Shown: positions 28,236 through 36,452 of the stretch, in pieces
Numbering within the stretch: the stretch's first letter is position 1
Layout: the number at the start of each line of letters is the position of its first letter
Assembly (NCBI GenBank): GCA_021780735.1
Contig: JAJXYE010000121.1
Coordinates: forward strand, 1-52,168
From: Pseudomonadota bacterium
GTDB lineage: Bacteria; Pseudomonadota; Gammaproteobacteria; Xanthomonadales; Rhodanobacteraceae
DNA length: 52,168 nucleotides
Direction of reading: 5' to 3'
Translations under genes and position numbers: made by a program
Notes under the pieces: generated by a model
Database searches by the model: none
Told to the model about the DNA's origin: nothing
What the model saw: the letters and a program-made list of their open reading frames with translations, nothing else

Positions 28236-29501
28236 TTGAGCGTCGCTTCAGCTTCTCCGCCGCCGCTCAGCCAGGCCCAGGCAAGGCTGTTGCAGTTGGC
28301 AGCGCAAGGCCTGTTGCAGCCGTCGCGGCGACCACCGCGACCGAGCGATGTCGCGGCCACGATCGAACGCATGTGCCTGCTGCAGATCGACACCATCCAC
28401 GTACTGGCGCGCAGTCCCTATCTGGTGCTGCATGCCCGCCTTGGCGACTACCCGATGGCGTGGCTGGACGAAGCCCTGGCCAGCGGCCAGCTGGTCGAGT
28501 GCTGGGCGCACGAGGCGTGCTTCGTCGCCGCCCGGGATTTCGGCTGGCACCTGGCCGGGCGCGGGCAGCGCATGCATCACTGGGCGCATCGCAACGCCGC
28601 GCGTCTGCACCATGAGCAGCGCGCCGAACTGGACGCATTGCTGGCGGGCATCCGTGAATCCGGTCCGGTGCGCGCCGCGGATTTTGTTCGCGGCGAGGCC
28701 GCTGGCGCGTCGGGTTGGTGGGCCTGGAAGCCGGAAAAGCGCCGGCTGGAGGCGTGCTTCGCGCTGGGCGAACTGATGGTAGCGCGGCGCGAGAATTTCC
28801 AGCGCGTATACGACCTGACCGAACGCGTGCTGGTCACGCTCGACCCGCCGCCCGATCCGGCCATTGCCGGCTGCTCGGCAGCGCAACTGCGGCGTCACTT
28901 CATCCTGCAGAGCGTGCGCGCGCTGGGCGTCACGCCAGCCAACTGGATTGCCGACTACTTCCGCCTTAGGCCGAAGGTGACCGAGCAGGAACTGTCGCCC
29001 CTGCTCGCCAGCGGCGAGTTGCTGGCCGTGCCGGTTGCGGGCTGGGCGCAGCCAGGCTATGTCCACCATGCTCATGCTCCATTGCTGGACAAGGCCATGC
29101 GCGGTCGCCTGCGCGCCACCCATACCGCGCTGCTGTCACCGTTCGATCCACTGGTCTGGGATCGCGCCCGGGTTCTGGCAATGTTCGATTTCGAGTACAG
29201 CCTGGAGTGCTACACCCCGGCCGCGCGGCGGCGCTACGGGTATTTCGTGCTGCCGATCCTGCATCGGGGGCGGCTGGTCGGTCGACTGGATGCGAAGGCG
29301 CATCGCGGCGACGGTGTGTTCGAGATCAAGGCGTTGTTCCTGGAGGACGGCGTGGAGGTCACGCCACGCCTGCTGCACGAGCTGGCCCGGACAATTGTGG
29401 CAAGTGCGCGCTGGCACGGTACGCCGCAGGTCAGCTTGAGCCGAACCCGGCCGGCGACACTGGCCAGGCCATTGCGAACCGAAATCAGGCTCGCCAGTTG
29501 A
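28236..29501 (+). CDS. YcaQ-type DNA glycosylase (winged helix DNA-binding domain family)
   Basis: The 421-residue protein matches the family of E. coli YcaQ and Streptomyces AlkZ, glycosylases that excise bulky or cross-linked alkylpurines. Diagnostic parts are the N-terminal winged helix (RMCLLQIDTIHVLARSPYLVLHARLGDY), with the QID residues that correspond to the catalytic QxD/QxQ motif. WAHEACFVA near residue 90 and the C-terminal LLSPFDPLVWDRARVLAMFDFEYSLECY complete it. The only in-frame start that keeps the N-terminus is TTG 28236, preceded by AAGGCGG. It diverges from the EF-hand gene. Confidence 0.88.
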   Translation: MSVASASPPPLSQAQARLLQLAAQGLLQPSRRPPRPSDVAATIERMCLLQIDTIHVLARSPYLVLHARLGDYPMAWLDEALASGQLVECWAHEACFVAARDFGWHLAGRGQRMHHWAHRNAARLHHEQRAELDALLAGIRESGPVRAADFVRGEAAGASGWWAWKPEKRRLEACFALGELMVARRENFQRVYDLTERVLVTLDPPPDPAIAGCSAAQLRRHFILQSVRALGVTPANWIADYFRLRPKVTEQELSPLLASGELLAVPVAGWAQPGYVHHAHAPLLDKAMRGRLRATHTALLSPFDPLVWDRARVLAMFDFEYSLECYTPAARRRYGYFVLPILHRGRLVGRLDAKAHRGDGVFEIKALFLEDGVEVTPRLLHELARTIVASARWHGTPQVSLSRTRPATLARPLRTEIRLAS

Positions 29502-29531
29502 ATTCGGCTTGAGGGTTGGCCGTCGACCCAC

Positions 29532-30002
29532 TCAGGGCGCGCTGTCGGCCGGTGCCGGGTTTTCCTCGCAGGATTTGCCATGCAGCGCCTGGCGCAGGGA
29601 TCTGGCCAGCGAATTGCAGCGCTCCTCCAGCTGCGGACGGATCTCGGGATTCTTTGCGTCGCGCAACAGGCTGGTGCGCATGGCCTGGTAGCGATAGGGC
29701 AGCTGTTCCGGCGCGTAGATCGCCGCGGCCCTATGGCAAGCCATGTAGCTGGACAGATAATCGTCGCAAGCGGGAATGCCGGTGCGTCCGGCGTCGGCGT
29801 CGCTGGCCTGGTCGCCAGTCCGTGCGGCTGCACCAGGATGCTCGGCAGCGGCATGCCCGGTGCCCCGCTCTTTCCTGGCGGCCGTCAAGCTGGAGGCTGG
29901 CTTCGTGGTACTGGAAGGGCGGGTGACCGGGTGACTGGCGCAGGCGGCCAGCAGCACGCTGGTGATCATCGCGACCAGGGCAAGGCGGGACAGGGTAGGC
30001 AT
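29532..30002 (-). CDS. Putative lipoprotein with a four-cysteine C-terminal domain
   Basis: The 156-residue product begins with a lipoprotein signal (LALVAMITSVLLAAC) followed by a low-complexity Ser/Thr/Ala linker. Its compact C-terminal part contains four cysteines (IPACDDYLSSYMACHRAAAIY, EERCNSLAR, GKSCEENP), suggesting two disulfides in a helical hairpin. I do not recognise the family. The start at 30002 has a good Shine-Dalgarno (CAGGAG) and is preferred to the tracked 30143. It is convergent with the glycosylase gene. Confidence 0.75.
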   Translation of the reverse strand: MPTLSRLALVAMITSVLLAACASHPVTRPSSTTKPASSLTAARKERGTGHAAAEHPGAAARTGDQASDADAGRTGIPACDDYLSSYMACHRAAAIYAPEQLPYRYQAMRTSLLRDAKNPEIRPQLEERCNSLARSLRQALHGKSCEENPAPADSAP

Positions 30003-30490
30003 CTGGCACTCCTGGGCATGGCGACCTGGCATGGTACATCGGTGCGGTGCACGATGCCGAAACGGATCGGGCGCGTTGTCGCTACTAGACAGGGTACGAG
30101 GTAAAGAAAACCTGAAGAAGGCGAAGTGACGGTGCGCCCGCACCGCGGCGGTGCCGCGTGTCGCGCCCGGATCCCGTCCAGGGTCTGGCGGGCACCGGGG
30201 TCAGCCGGGCACTGCCCGGCAGCGCTTGAAAGGGATGCATCCTGGCAGGCGAAACCCCTCCGTATGGTCAGTTTTCCCCTGCAAAGATAATGGTCATGTC
30301 GACCCGCTTGACAAATCACGTTCAAGCTGGAAATCCGTTATGCTTGAGTTACTGCGTCTGCTTGGACATGTGCGTGCCCGGTGGTGGTTTCCTGAATCCA
30401 GCCGTTGCACCCGACCTTGGCATGCTCAGTAAGCCGTCGGCCCGTTGCGGCCGGTTTGTCTAAAGAGTCTGGATTGGATCGGAGTGAGTC
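30003..30490. other. Intergenic region with cold-shock gene leader
   Basis: About 490 bases separate the lipoprotein gene from the cold-shock gene. No convincing ORF is seen. It includes a TTGACA box at 30308 and several GC-rich inverted repeats. A hairpin (CGGCC-CGTTGC-GGCCG) lies about 55 bases before the cold-shock start. The length fits the long structured 5' leader known for cspA-type mRNAs. Confidence 0.5.
30308..30344 (+). promoter_or_regulatory. Possible promoter of the cold-shock gene
   Basis: A perfect -35 hexamer TTGACA stands at 30308-30313. Downstream sequences that could serve as a -10 are AAATCC at about the right distance (weak) and TATGCT at 30339 (better match but spacing of 25). 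Transcription from here would give a leader of roughly 140 bases before the cold-shock ATG. Confidence 0.35.
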
Positions 30491-30700
30491 ATGGCGGATC
30501 GTGAAGTAGGTACAGTCAAGTGGTTCAATGATGCCAAGGGGTTCGGTTTCATCAGCAGGGAAAGCGGCCCCGATGTGTTCGTGCATTTTCGCGCCATCAC
30601 CGGCTCGGGGTTCAAGAGCCTGCAGGAAGGCCAGAAGGTGAGCTTCAAGGTCGTCGATGGCCAGAAGGGGCTGCAGGCCGAAGACGTCACACCCGTTTGA
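30491..30700 (+). CDS. CspA family cold-shock protein
   Basis: This 69-residue single-stranded nucleic-acid-binding protein has both RNP motifs (KGFGFIS and VFVHFRAI) after the usual GTVKWFNDA opening. It has the whole five-strand cold-shock fold and nothing extra. Such proteins melt mRNA structure, at low temperature or constitutively. The gene is monocistronic: a long leader precedes it and a strong terminator follows. Confidence 0.95.
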   Translation: MADREVGTVKWFNDAKGFGFISRESGPDVFVHFRAITGSGFKSLQEGQKVSFKVVDGQKGLQAEDVTPV

Positions 30701-30723
30701 TTCTGGAACGAGCAGAGTCATTG

Positions 30724-30751
30724 AAGGGCCGGCCATGCCGGCCCTTTTTTT
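30724..30751 (+). terminator. Intrinsic terminator after the cold-shock gene
   Basis: A 10-bp perfect stem AAGGGCCGGC/GCCGGCCCTT with a three-base CAT loop runs into a T-rich tail. It begins 23 bases after the cold-shock stop. Confidence 0.93.
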
Positions 30752-30783
30752 GAGTAGCGTGTCTATCCGGGTAGCTTTTGCCG

Positions 30784-31722
30784 ATGACTGATCACTTGAT
30801 GAAATCGGCCGCCGCGACAGGGTCGAAAAACATTAAGGCCGATGCACCACTGATAATCGAGGTGTCGAGCGCCGATGGCGCCCGGTTTGAATTGCTCGGC
30901 GTGGTTCCCACGCAGAGCTGGGATCGCTTGCTTTATTGGATGCCGGCGATGGGCATGCCGGCCAGGCATTATCTGCCATTGGCGCGGGCGCTGGCGCAAC
31001 GGGGTATCGCGGTGATCCTGCATGAATGGCGCGGCATCGGTTCCAGCACGCTGCGTGCGGGTCGCAAGCATGACTGGGGTTATCGCGAGTTGCTGCGTCA
31101 CGACATCGCGGCAGGCATGTCGGCGTTGCGCCAGCGCTGGCCACGGGCGAGCTGCTGGATGGGTGGGCACAGTCTCGGTGGCCAGCTGGGTCTGCTGTAT
31201 GCCAGCCTGCGTCCCGACGAGGTCGCGGGGCTGCTGCTGGTGGCCAGCGGCGCACCGTACTGGCGACGCTACCGCCATGGCTGGTTGCTGCGGGTGACGC
31301 TGCAACTGGCGCCGCTGCTGGCCGGTGTGCTCGGCTATCTGCCGGGTCGGCGGCTTCGCTTTGCCGGCAACGAGGCACGCGGGGTCATTGCCGACTGGGC
31401 TCGCAGCGGTCGCAGTGGGCGCTATGCCATCAGCGGCATGAGCGAGGATCTGGAACGTCATCTGGGCATGCTGCAGTTGCCCACGCTGGCGCTGCGACTG
31501 CGTGACGACTGGCTGGGCCCGGCCGGGTCGCTGGACTGGTTGCTGGGCAAGCTGCCGTCGGCGCCCTGCACACAGCAGCTGCTCGCGCCGCAGGATCTGG
31601 ATGGCCACCCCGCCGATCATTTCAGCTGGATGAAGAACCCCGAGCCCATTGCCTCACGCCTCGTCGCCTGGATCGATACGCAAAACGCTGCGTTCGACAC
31701 GGGCGAAGACCCGATCGCTTGA
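30784..31722 (+). CDS. Alpha/beta fold hydrolase
   Basis: The 312-residue protein has an alpha/beta-hydrolase core with the nucleophile elbow GGHSLGGQLGLLYA near residue 130, an oxyanion-region HEWRGIGSS near residue 82, and a likely catalytic histidine in DHFSWMKNPE near residue 280. It resembles the predicted hydrolases of COG4757, whose substrates are unknown. The start is ATG 30784; the track begins at TTG two codons earlier. The next gene starts 55 bases downstream on the same strand. Confidence 0.85.
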   Translation: MTDHLMKSAAATGSKNIKADAPLIIEVSSADGARFELLGVVPTQSWDRLLYWMPAMGMPARHYLPLARALAQRGIAVILHEWRGIGSSTLRAGRKHDWGYRELLRHDIAAGMSALRQRWPRASCWMGGHSLGGQLGLLYASLRPDEVAGLLLVASGAPYWRRYRHGWLLRVTLQLAPLLAGVLGYLPGRRLRFAGNEARGVIADWARSGRSGRYAISGMSEDLERHLGMLQLPTLALRLRDDWLGPAGSLDWLLGKLPSAPCTQQLLAPQDLDGHPADHFSWMKNPEPIASRLVAWIDTQNAAFDTGEDPIA

Positions 31723-31777
31723 TTACCATCCCTCGCGCCTGCACCTATGCGGACTCGTCCCCTGCCGGAATTCCCCG

Positions 31778-32848
31778 ATGAATCTGTTTGAACCACTGAC
31801 CCAGCGCAGCCTGCGCCTTCGCAACCGCCTGATCGTGTCACCCATGTGCGAGTACTCGGCGGTCGATGGCGTGCCGAACGACTGGCATCTTGTTCACCTG
31901 GGCAGTCGCGCGGTCGGCGGCGCCGGCGCGGTGATCGCCGAGGCTACGGCAGTGTCGGCGCAGGGGCGCATCTCGCCGCAGGACACCGGCTTGTGGAATC
32001 AGGCGCAGGTCGATGCATGGCGGCCGATTACCAGGTTCATCAAGGCGCACGGCGCGGTCGCCGGCATACAGCTGGCGCATGCCGGACGCAAGGCCAGCAC
32101 GCTGCGGCCTTGGGACGGGCAGGGTCCGGTGCCCGCCGGACAAGGGGGTTGGCCGACCGTGGCACCATCGGCGTTGCCGTTCGACGCAGGCTGGAACGTG
32201 CCGCAGGCACTGGACGAGTCCGGCATCGAGGCGGTGATCGCGGACTTTCGCGCGGCGGCGCGACGCGCGCTGGACGCGGGCTTCGACTTGATCGAACTGC
32301 ATGCGGCCCACGGCTATCTGCTGCACCAGTTCCTGTCGCCATTGAGCAACCGGCGCGACGACCGCTACGGTGGCAGTGTCGAGCATCGCAGCCGACTCAC
32401 CCTTGAGGTGATCGCTGCGGTACGCGAAGTCTGGCCGGCCGAGCTGCCTTTGTGGCTGCGCATCTCGGCCACCGACTGGGCCCCGGCGGATGGCCCGCGC
32501 GGGTGGGATATCGAGCAGAGTGTGCAACTGGCGCAGCAGGCGAAGTCGCTTGGCGTGGATCTGATCGACGTCTCCAGCGGTGGCTTGCTGCCCCATGTCA
32601 GGATTCCGCTCGGGCCGGGTTACCAGGTGCCGTTCGCGGCGCAGATCCGTCGCGAAGCGGGCATTGCCACCGGCGCGGTCGGCCTGATCACCGAAGCCGG
32701 GCAGGCGGCGGCGATCGTCGCCAACGAGGAGGCCGACGTGGTGCTGATTGCCCGCGAGAGCCTGCGTGATCCGTACTTTCCTCGTCGCGCCGCCAGCGAA
32801 CTGGGCGAGAAGATTGATGCCCCGGCACAATACCAGCGGGCCTGGTAA
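31778..32848 (+). CDS. Old yellow enzyme family NADH:flavin oxidoreductase (YqjM-like)
   Basis: The 356-residue FMN enzyme probably reduces activated alkenes. It has the YqjM-class N-terminus LRNRLIVSPMCEYSA with the FMN-tuning cysteine, AHAGRKAST near residue 102, HAAHGYLLHQFLSPLSNRRDDRYGG near residue 175, and SSGGLLPH near residue 267. The tracked ORF starts at 31649, but ATG 31778 yields the family N-terminus (MNLFEPL). It is followed 29 bases later by a pirin gene, and the two may be co-transcribed. Confidence 0.93.
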   Translation: MNLFEPLTQRSLRLRNRLIVSPMCEYSAVDGVPNDWHLVHLGSRAVGGAGAVIAEATAVSAQGRISPQDTGLWNQAQVDAWRPITRFIKAHGAVAGIQLAHAGRKASTLRPWDGQGPVPAGQGGWPTVAPSALPFDAGWNVPQALDESGIEAVIADFRAAARRALDAGFDLIELHAAHGYLLHQFLSPLSNRRDDRYGGSVEHRSRLTLEVIAAVREVWPAELPLWLRISATDWAPADGPRGWDIEQSVQLAQQAKSLGVDLIDVSSGGLLPHVRIPLGPGYQVPFAAQIRREAGIATGAVGLITEAGQAAAIVANEEADVVLIARESLRDPYFPRRAASELGEKIDAPAQYQRAW

Positions 32849-32877
32849 GCGCGGTTCGAAACCCGACGGAGGACCTC

Positions 32878-33753
32878 ATGCATTTGCAACCCACCCTGAT
32901 CGACGGCCAGTTGCATGATCTCGGCGACGGCTTCAGCGTGCGCCGCATGCTGCCCATGATGCAGGCGCGGCATGTCGGACCGCTGGTTTTTTTCGACCAT
33001 TTCGGGCCGGTGGATTTCAGCGCCGGCAGCGGCATGGATGTGCGGCCGCACCCGCATATCGGGCTGGCCACGGTGAGCTGGCTGTTCGACGGAGCGATCC
33101 GTCATCGTGACAGCCTGGGCAGCGAGGTCGATATTCGCCCAGGCGAGGTGAACTGGATGACCGCCGGGCGCGGCATCGTGCACTCCGAGCGCACGCCGCC
33201 GGACGAACGCCGCGACGGCCAGCGCCTGCACGGGGTGCAGATATGGGTGGCCCTGCCGCAGGCAGACGCCGAGATCGCCCCGGAGTTTCACCATCATGAG
33301 CGCGCTGCGTTGCCGCAACTGCGCTGGCCTGGCATCGAGGTGGCGCTGATCGCCGGCAGCGCCTATGGCGAGCAGTCGCCGGTGCGGGTGTTTTCGCCGA
33401 TGTTCCTGCTCGAGGCGAAACTGGCGGCCGGCGCCGAGCTGGCGTGGCCGGCAGAGCACACCGAGCGTGGCATCTTCGTGGTTGAAGGCGGGGTCGACTG
33501 GAGTGATCTGCACATCGGCGGTGCGCAGATGGCGGTGCAGGCCGGCGTCTCGGCGGCACCGCTGAAGGCAAGTCAGGACAGCCGTCTGATCCTGTTCGGT
33601 GGTGCGCCACTGGATGGCGAACGCCACCTGTGGTGGAACTTCGTGGCCAGCTCGCTTGAGCGCATCGAGCAGGCCAAGGCCGACTGGCAGGCGCAGGCCT
33701 TCGGCACGGTGCCTGGCGACGAGGATGAGTTCATCCCGCTGCCGCCGGGCTGA
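32878..33753 (+). CDS. Pirin family bicupin
   Basis: The 291-residue protein has the pirin signature, with the metal-binding N-terminal cupin (VRPHPHIGLATVSWLFDG near residue 57 and GRGIVHSERTP near residue 98) and the C-terminal cupin ending in WWNFVASS. Bacterial pirins have been reported as quercetin 2,3-dioxygenases or as redox-sensing partners, but no substrate can be assigned here. A Shine-Dalgarno (GGAGGACC) precedes ATG 32878. Confidence 0.92.
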   Translation: MHLQPTLIDGQLHDLGDGFSVRRMLPMMQARHVGPLVFFDHFGPVDFSAGSGMDVRPHPHIGLATVSWLFDGAIRHRDSLGSEVDIRPGEVNWMTAGRGIVHSERTPPDERRDGQRLHGVQIWVALPQADAEIAPEFHHHERAALPQLRWPGIEVALIAGSAYGEQSPVRVFSPMFLLEAKLAAGAELAWPAEHTERGIFVVEGGVDWSDLHIGGAQMAVQAGVSAAPLKASQDSRLILFGGAPLDGERHLWWNFVASSLERIEQAKADWQAQAFGTVPGDEDEFIPLPPG

Positions 33754-33824
33754 CCCGGCAGCTTGCACCGACGTGCCGGCCGTAGCACGCTCAGCCGATC
33801 GACCTTGCCAATGCGGAGCCCAGC

Positions 33825-34127
33825 ATGTCCGGTTTCAGCAGCTTCAGCGAGTTCTATCCGTTCTACCTGGGTGAACACAGCAATCGCCACTGTCGGCGGC
33901 TGCACTTCATCGGCAGCAGTCTGGTGCTGGCCGTGCTGATGCTGGCGCTGCTCAGCGGCCAGGCGCGCTGGCTATGGCTGATGCCGCTGGCCGGTTACGG
34001 CTGCGCATGGATCGGCCATTTCGTGTTCGAGAAGAACCGCCCGGCCACTTTCAGCCATCCGCTGTACAGCCTGCTCGGCGACTGGGTGATGTACGGCCAG
34101 ATGCTGCGCGGCAAGGTTTCCTTCTAA
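33825..34127 (+). CDS. Mpo1-like membrane protein (DUF962)
   Basis: The 100-residue protein is of the DUF962/YGL010w family. In yeast the relative Mpo1 is a dioxygenase acting in alpha-oxidation of 2-hydroxy fatty acids. Visible features are FYPFYLGEHSNRHCRRLHFIGSSL with conserved histidines, two hydrophobic helices, and GHFVFEKNRPATFSHPLYSLLGDW. Membrane location is likely. The enzyme activity is only an extrapolation from yeast. Confidence 0.9.
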   Translation: MSGFSSFSEFYPFYLGEHSNRHCRRLHFIGSSLVLAVLMLALLSGQARWLWLMPLAGYGCAWIGHFVFEKNRPATFSHPLYSLLGDWVMYGQMLRGKVSF

Positions 34128-34146
34128 GGTTGCCCTGACCGTTCGG

Positions 34147-34536
34147 TCAGCGGTATTTCTCGTGGCAGCTCTTGCAGGCCTGGTTGATCGGCATGATCAC
34201 GGCGGCCAGTGCCGGGCAATCGGCAGGTGCGGCCTGCAGGGCCAGCTGCAGCTTGTTCTGCAGGTTGTCGGCTGCAGCGGCAAAGGGTTTGTCGGCCATG
34301 CCGAATACCGGCACGATGTCGGTCGCCGTCGACTGCAGGCGCAGCAGATGCTGCTGGATTTTCGCCACGTCGCACTGCTTCGCCTTCAACGCATGACCCA
34401 GTTCGCCCATGTGGTATCCCATGGTGTGCATGACGGCCTTGGGCATCGGGTTGCGTTGGCTCAGCGCGTTCATCACGTTCACCGTGCCGATCACACCGAT
34501 GATCAGGCCCAGCAGTATCAGAAGAGCGACGCGCAT
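34147..34536 (-). CDS. Cytochrome c'-like haem protein
   Basis: The 129-residue product has an N-terminal hydrophobic anchor or signal (VALLILLGLIIGVIGTVNVMNAL) and a helical body. A single c-type haem site, CKSCH, lies at the very C-terminus (NQACKSCHEKYR), the location expected for cytochrome c' of PF01322. These proteins bind small gases such as NO. The anchor may remain uncleaved. The tracked ORF starts at 34632; ATG 34536 begins just before the hydrophobic stretch. It is convergent with the Mpo1-like gene. Confidence 0.85.
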   Translation of the reverse strand: MRVALLILLGLIIGVIGTVNVMNALSQRNPMPKAVMHTMGYHMGELGHALKAKQCDVAKIQQHLLRLQSTATDIVPVFGMADKPFAAAADNLQNKLQLALQAAPADCPALAAVIMPINQACKSCHEKYR

Positions 34537-34694
34537 GCAGGTAATCCTCAGGTGGCAGGGAACAGGCCGGCAGCATAACCCGGTGCACCGCGTGACATCC
34601 ATGCTGGCGCGGTAAAATAGGCCGATGACCATCCGCTGGAACTACCCGTGATAATTGCCAAGCCCCATCGCATGACGCGCTTTCGGTTGCCGAC

Positions 34695-35480
34695 ATGAGC
34701 GGCGCCGATGATCTGGCAGAGCGTTTCGCCGGGGTCGAACGTCTCTACGGCAGCGGCAGCGTGGCGCGGTTTGGCCAGGCGCATGTGTGCGTGATCGGCG
34801 TCGGCGGCGTCGGCTCCTGGGCGGCCGAGGCGCTGGCACGCAGCGGGGTGGGCCGACTTACCCTGATCGATGCCGACGACATCTGCGTGTCCAACACCAA
34901 CCGCCAGTTGCACGCGCTGGACGGCGAGTACGGCAAGCCCAAGGTCGGCGTGATGGCGGCTCGCGCGCACGCGATCAACCCGGCGATCCGGCTCGAGGCG
35001 ATCGAGCGCTTCCTCACCACCTCCACGCTGGACGAGCTGCTCGATCGCGGCTACGACGTGGTGCTCGATGCCTGCGATGCGTTCCGGGTGAAGCTGGAGA
35101 CGATCGCCTGGTGCCGCCGGCGCAAGCTGCCGATCGTCAGCGTGGGCTCGGCCGGCGGGCGCACCGACTCCACCCAGATCCGCGTGCGCGATCTTTCGCG
35201 CACCGAGCACGACGCGATGTTCAGCCTGATCCGCAAGAAGCTCCGCACCGACTTCAATTTTCCGCGCAACCCGGATCGCTACTTTGGTGTGTCGGCCGTC
35301 TATTCGCTGCAGAACGTGCAGTACCCGCAGCCCGACGGCACGGTGTGCGGTACCCGGCCACCGGGTAGCGATGCGTTGAATCTGGCTTGCGGCGGCGGTC
35401 TGGGGGCAGCCACCCACATCACCGGCGCGTTTGCATTTGCGGCGGTGGGCAAGGTACTCGAGAAGCTTCTGGAGAGGTAG
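34695..35480 (+). CDS. tcdA: tRNA threonylcarbamoyladenosine dehydratase
   Basis: This ThiF/E1-like ATP-dependent enzyme converts t6A37 of tRNA to cyclic t6A. The 261-residue protein has the Rossmann motif VCVIGVGGVGSWAAEALARSG near residue 33, LIDADDICVSNTNRQLHAL near residue 58, a conserved CDAFRVK and the C-terminal GGGLGAATHITGAFAFAAVGKVLEKLL typical of TcdA (formerly CsdL/YgdL). The TAG stop codon lies within the first arm of a palindromic repeat. Confidence 0.94.
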   Translation: MSGADDLAERFAGVERLYGSGSVARFGQAHVCVIGVGGVGSWAAEALARSGVGRLTLIDADDICVSNTNRQLHALDGEYGKPKVGVMAARAHAINPAIRLEAIERFLTTSTLDELLDRGYDVVLDACDAFRVKLETIAWCRRRKLPIVSVGSAGGRTDSTQIRVRDLSRTEHDAMFSLIRKKLRTDFNFPRNPDRYFGVSAVYSLQNVQYPQPDGTVCGTRPPGSDALNLACGGGLGAATHITGAFAFAAVGKVLEKLLER

Positions 35481-35503
35481 GAGCGCACCCTGTGCGCGAT
35501 GCC
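35477..35503 (+). repeat. REP-like repeat arm 1 (27 bases)
   Basis: This is the left arm of a perfect 27-base inverted repeat that begins GTAGGAGCGCACCC. It matches the 13-base arm at 6751. It contains the stop codon of tcdA. Confidence 0.92.
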
Positions 35504-35522
35504 TTTGCCTTGATGAATCACA

Positions 35523-35549
35523 GGCATCGCGCACAGGGTGCGCTCCTAC
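35523..35549 (-). repeat. REP-like repeat arm 2 (perfect complement of arm 1)
   Basis: This arm is the exact reverse complement of arm 1, 19 bases away, and is followed by GGGTGCTTTTTT. The pair forms a very strong hairpin between the convergent genes tcdA and phaB, so it probably also ends transcription in the plus direction. Confidence 0.92.
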
Positions 35550-35566
35550 GGGTGCTTTTTTGCCAG

Positions 35567-35587
35567 GCGCACAGGGTGCGCTCCTAC
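35567..35587 (-). repeat. Third, partial REP-like copy
   Basis: A third copy of the arm (GCGCACAGGGTGCGCTCC plus TAC) repeats the downstream GGGCGCTTTTTT tract of arm 2 in direct orientation. Together, 35523-35599 is a tandem duplication of about 38 bases with small differences. Confidence 0.88.
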
Positions 35588-35597
35588 GGGCGCTTTT

Positions 35598-36338
35598 TTA
35601 CCAACCCATGTACTGCCCGCCATTGATCGCCAGGTTGGCGCCGGTCATCCAGGCGGTTTCCTCGCGGGTGAGGAAGGCCACGGCGTGGGCGATTTCATCC
35701 GGCCTGCCGAGGCGGCCGACCGGGATCTGCGCCACGATCTTCTCGCGCACTTCCTCGGGCACGGCCATCACCATGTCGGTGCCCACGTAGCCGGGCGAGA
35801 CGGTGTTGACGGTGATGCCGAACTTCGCGTTCTCCTGCGCCAGCGAGATGGTGAAGCCGTGCATGCCGGCCTTGGCGGCGGCGTAGTTGGCCTGGCCGTA
35901 CTGGCCCTTCTGGCCGTTGATCGAGCTGATCTGCACCACGCGACCCCACTTGCGCGCACGCATGCCTTCGATCACCGGTCGGGTGACGTTGAAGCAGGCA
36001 TTCAGGTTGGTGTTGATCACGTCGGTCCACTGCTGGTAATTCATCTTGTGGAAGGTGGTGTCGCGGGTGATGCCTGCGTTGTTGACCAGGATCTCCACCG
36101 GCCCGCATTTCTCCTCGATCACGCGCGCCATGGCGACGCAGGCTTCCGGATCGGTGACGTCGGCTTGCACCATGCACACCTCGATGCCGTCCTTTGCCAT
36201 CGCTGCCCGCCAGGCCTCGGCCTTGGCTTCATCGCGATAGTTGGTGGCAACCTTGTGACCCTGCCCCGCGAGGTAGCGGATGATGGCGCTGCCAATACCG
36301 CCGGTGCCGCCCGTAACCAATGCTGTGCGCTGGGTCAT
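35598..36338 (-). CDS. phaB: Acetoacetyl-CoA reductase
   Basis: This NADPH-dependent SDR makes (R)-3-hydroxybutyryl-CoA from acetoacetyl-CoA for polyhydroxybutyrate synthesis. The 246-residue protein has the SDR motifs TGGTGGIGSAI and NNAGITRD, the catalytic serine/tyrosine/lysine set (ISSINGQKGQYGQANYAAAKAG) and the PhaB-specific VSPGYVGTDMV. The length and sequence fit PhaB better than FabG. No phaC or phaA is in the window. The start has a strong Shine-Dalgarno (AGGAGAG). The stop lies beside the repeat cluster. Confidence 0.92.
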   Translation of the reverse strand: MTQRTALVTGGTGGIGSAIIRYLAGQGHKVATNYRDEAKAEAWRAAMAKDGIEVCMVQADVTDPEACVAMARVIEEKCGPVEILVNNAGITRDTTFHKMNYQQWTDVINTNLNACFNVTRPVIEGMRARKWGRVVQISSINGQKGQYGQANYAAAKAGMHGFTISLAQENAKFGITVNTVSPGYVGTDMVMAVPEEVREKIVAQIPVGRLGRPDEIAHAVAFLTREETAWMTGANLAINGGQYMGW

Positions 36339-36452
36339 GTCTTCTCTCTCCTGTGAGTTGAAACCAAGCCTGGGGGGGGAACCGCCATCATCGCCACCGA
36401 TTGCTGCAGCACGTGGTCAACGGCATGCGGTTTGCGTTCTCTTTATAGCCGG

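Noticed and set aside
32848-32872. GGTTCGAAACCCGAC word resembling a tRNA T-arm
   Set aside because: There is no acceptor stem, anticodon arm or D-arm around it; it is just the gap between the old yellow enzyme and pirin genes.
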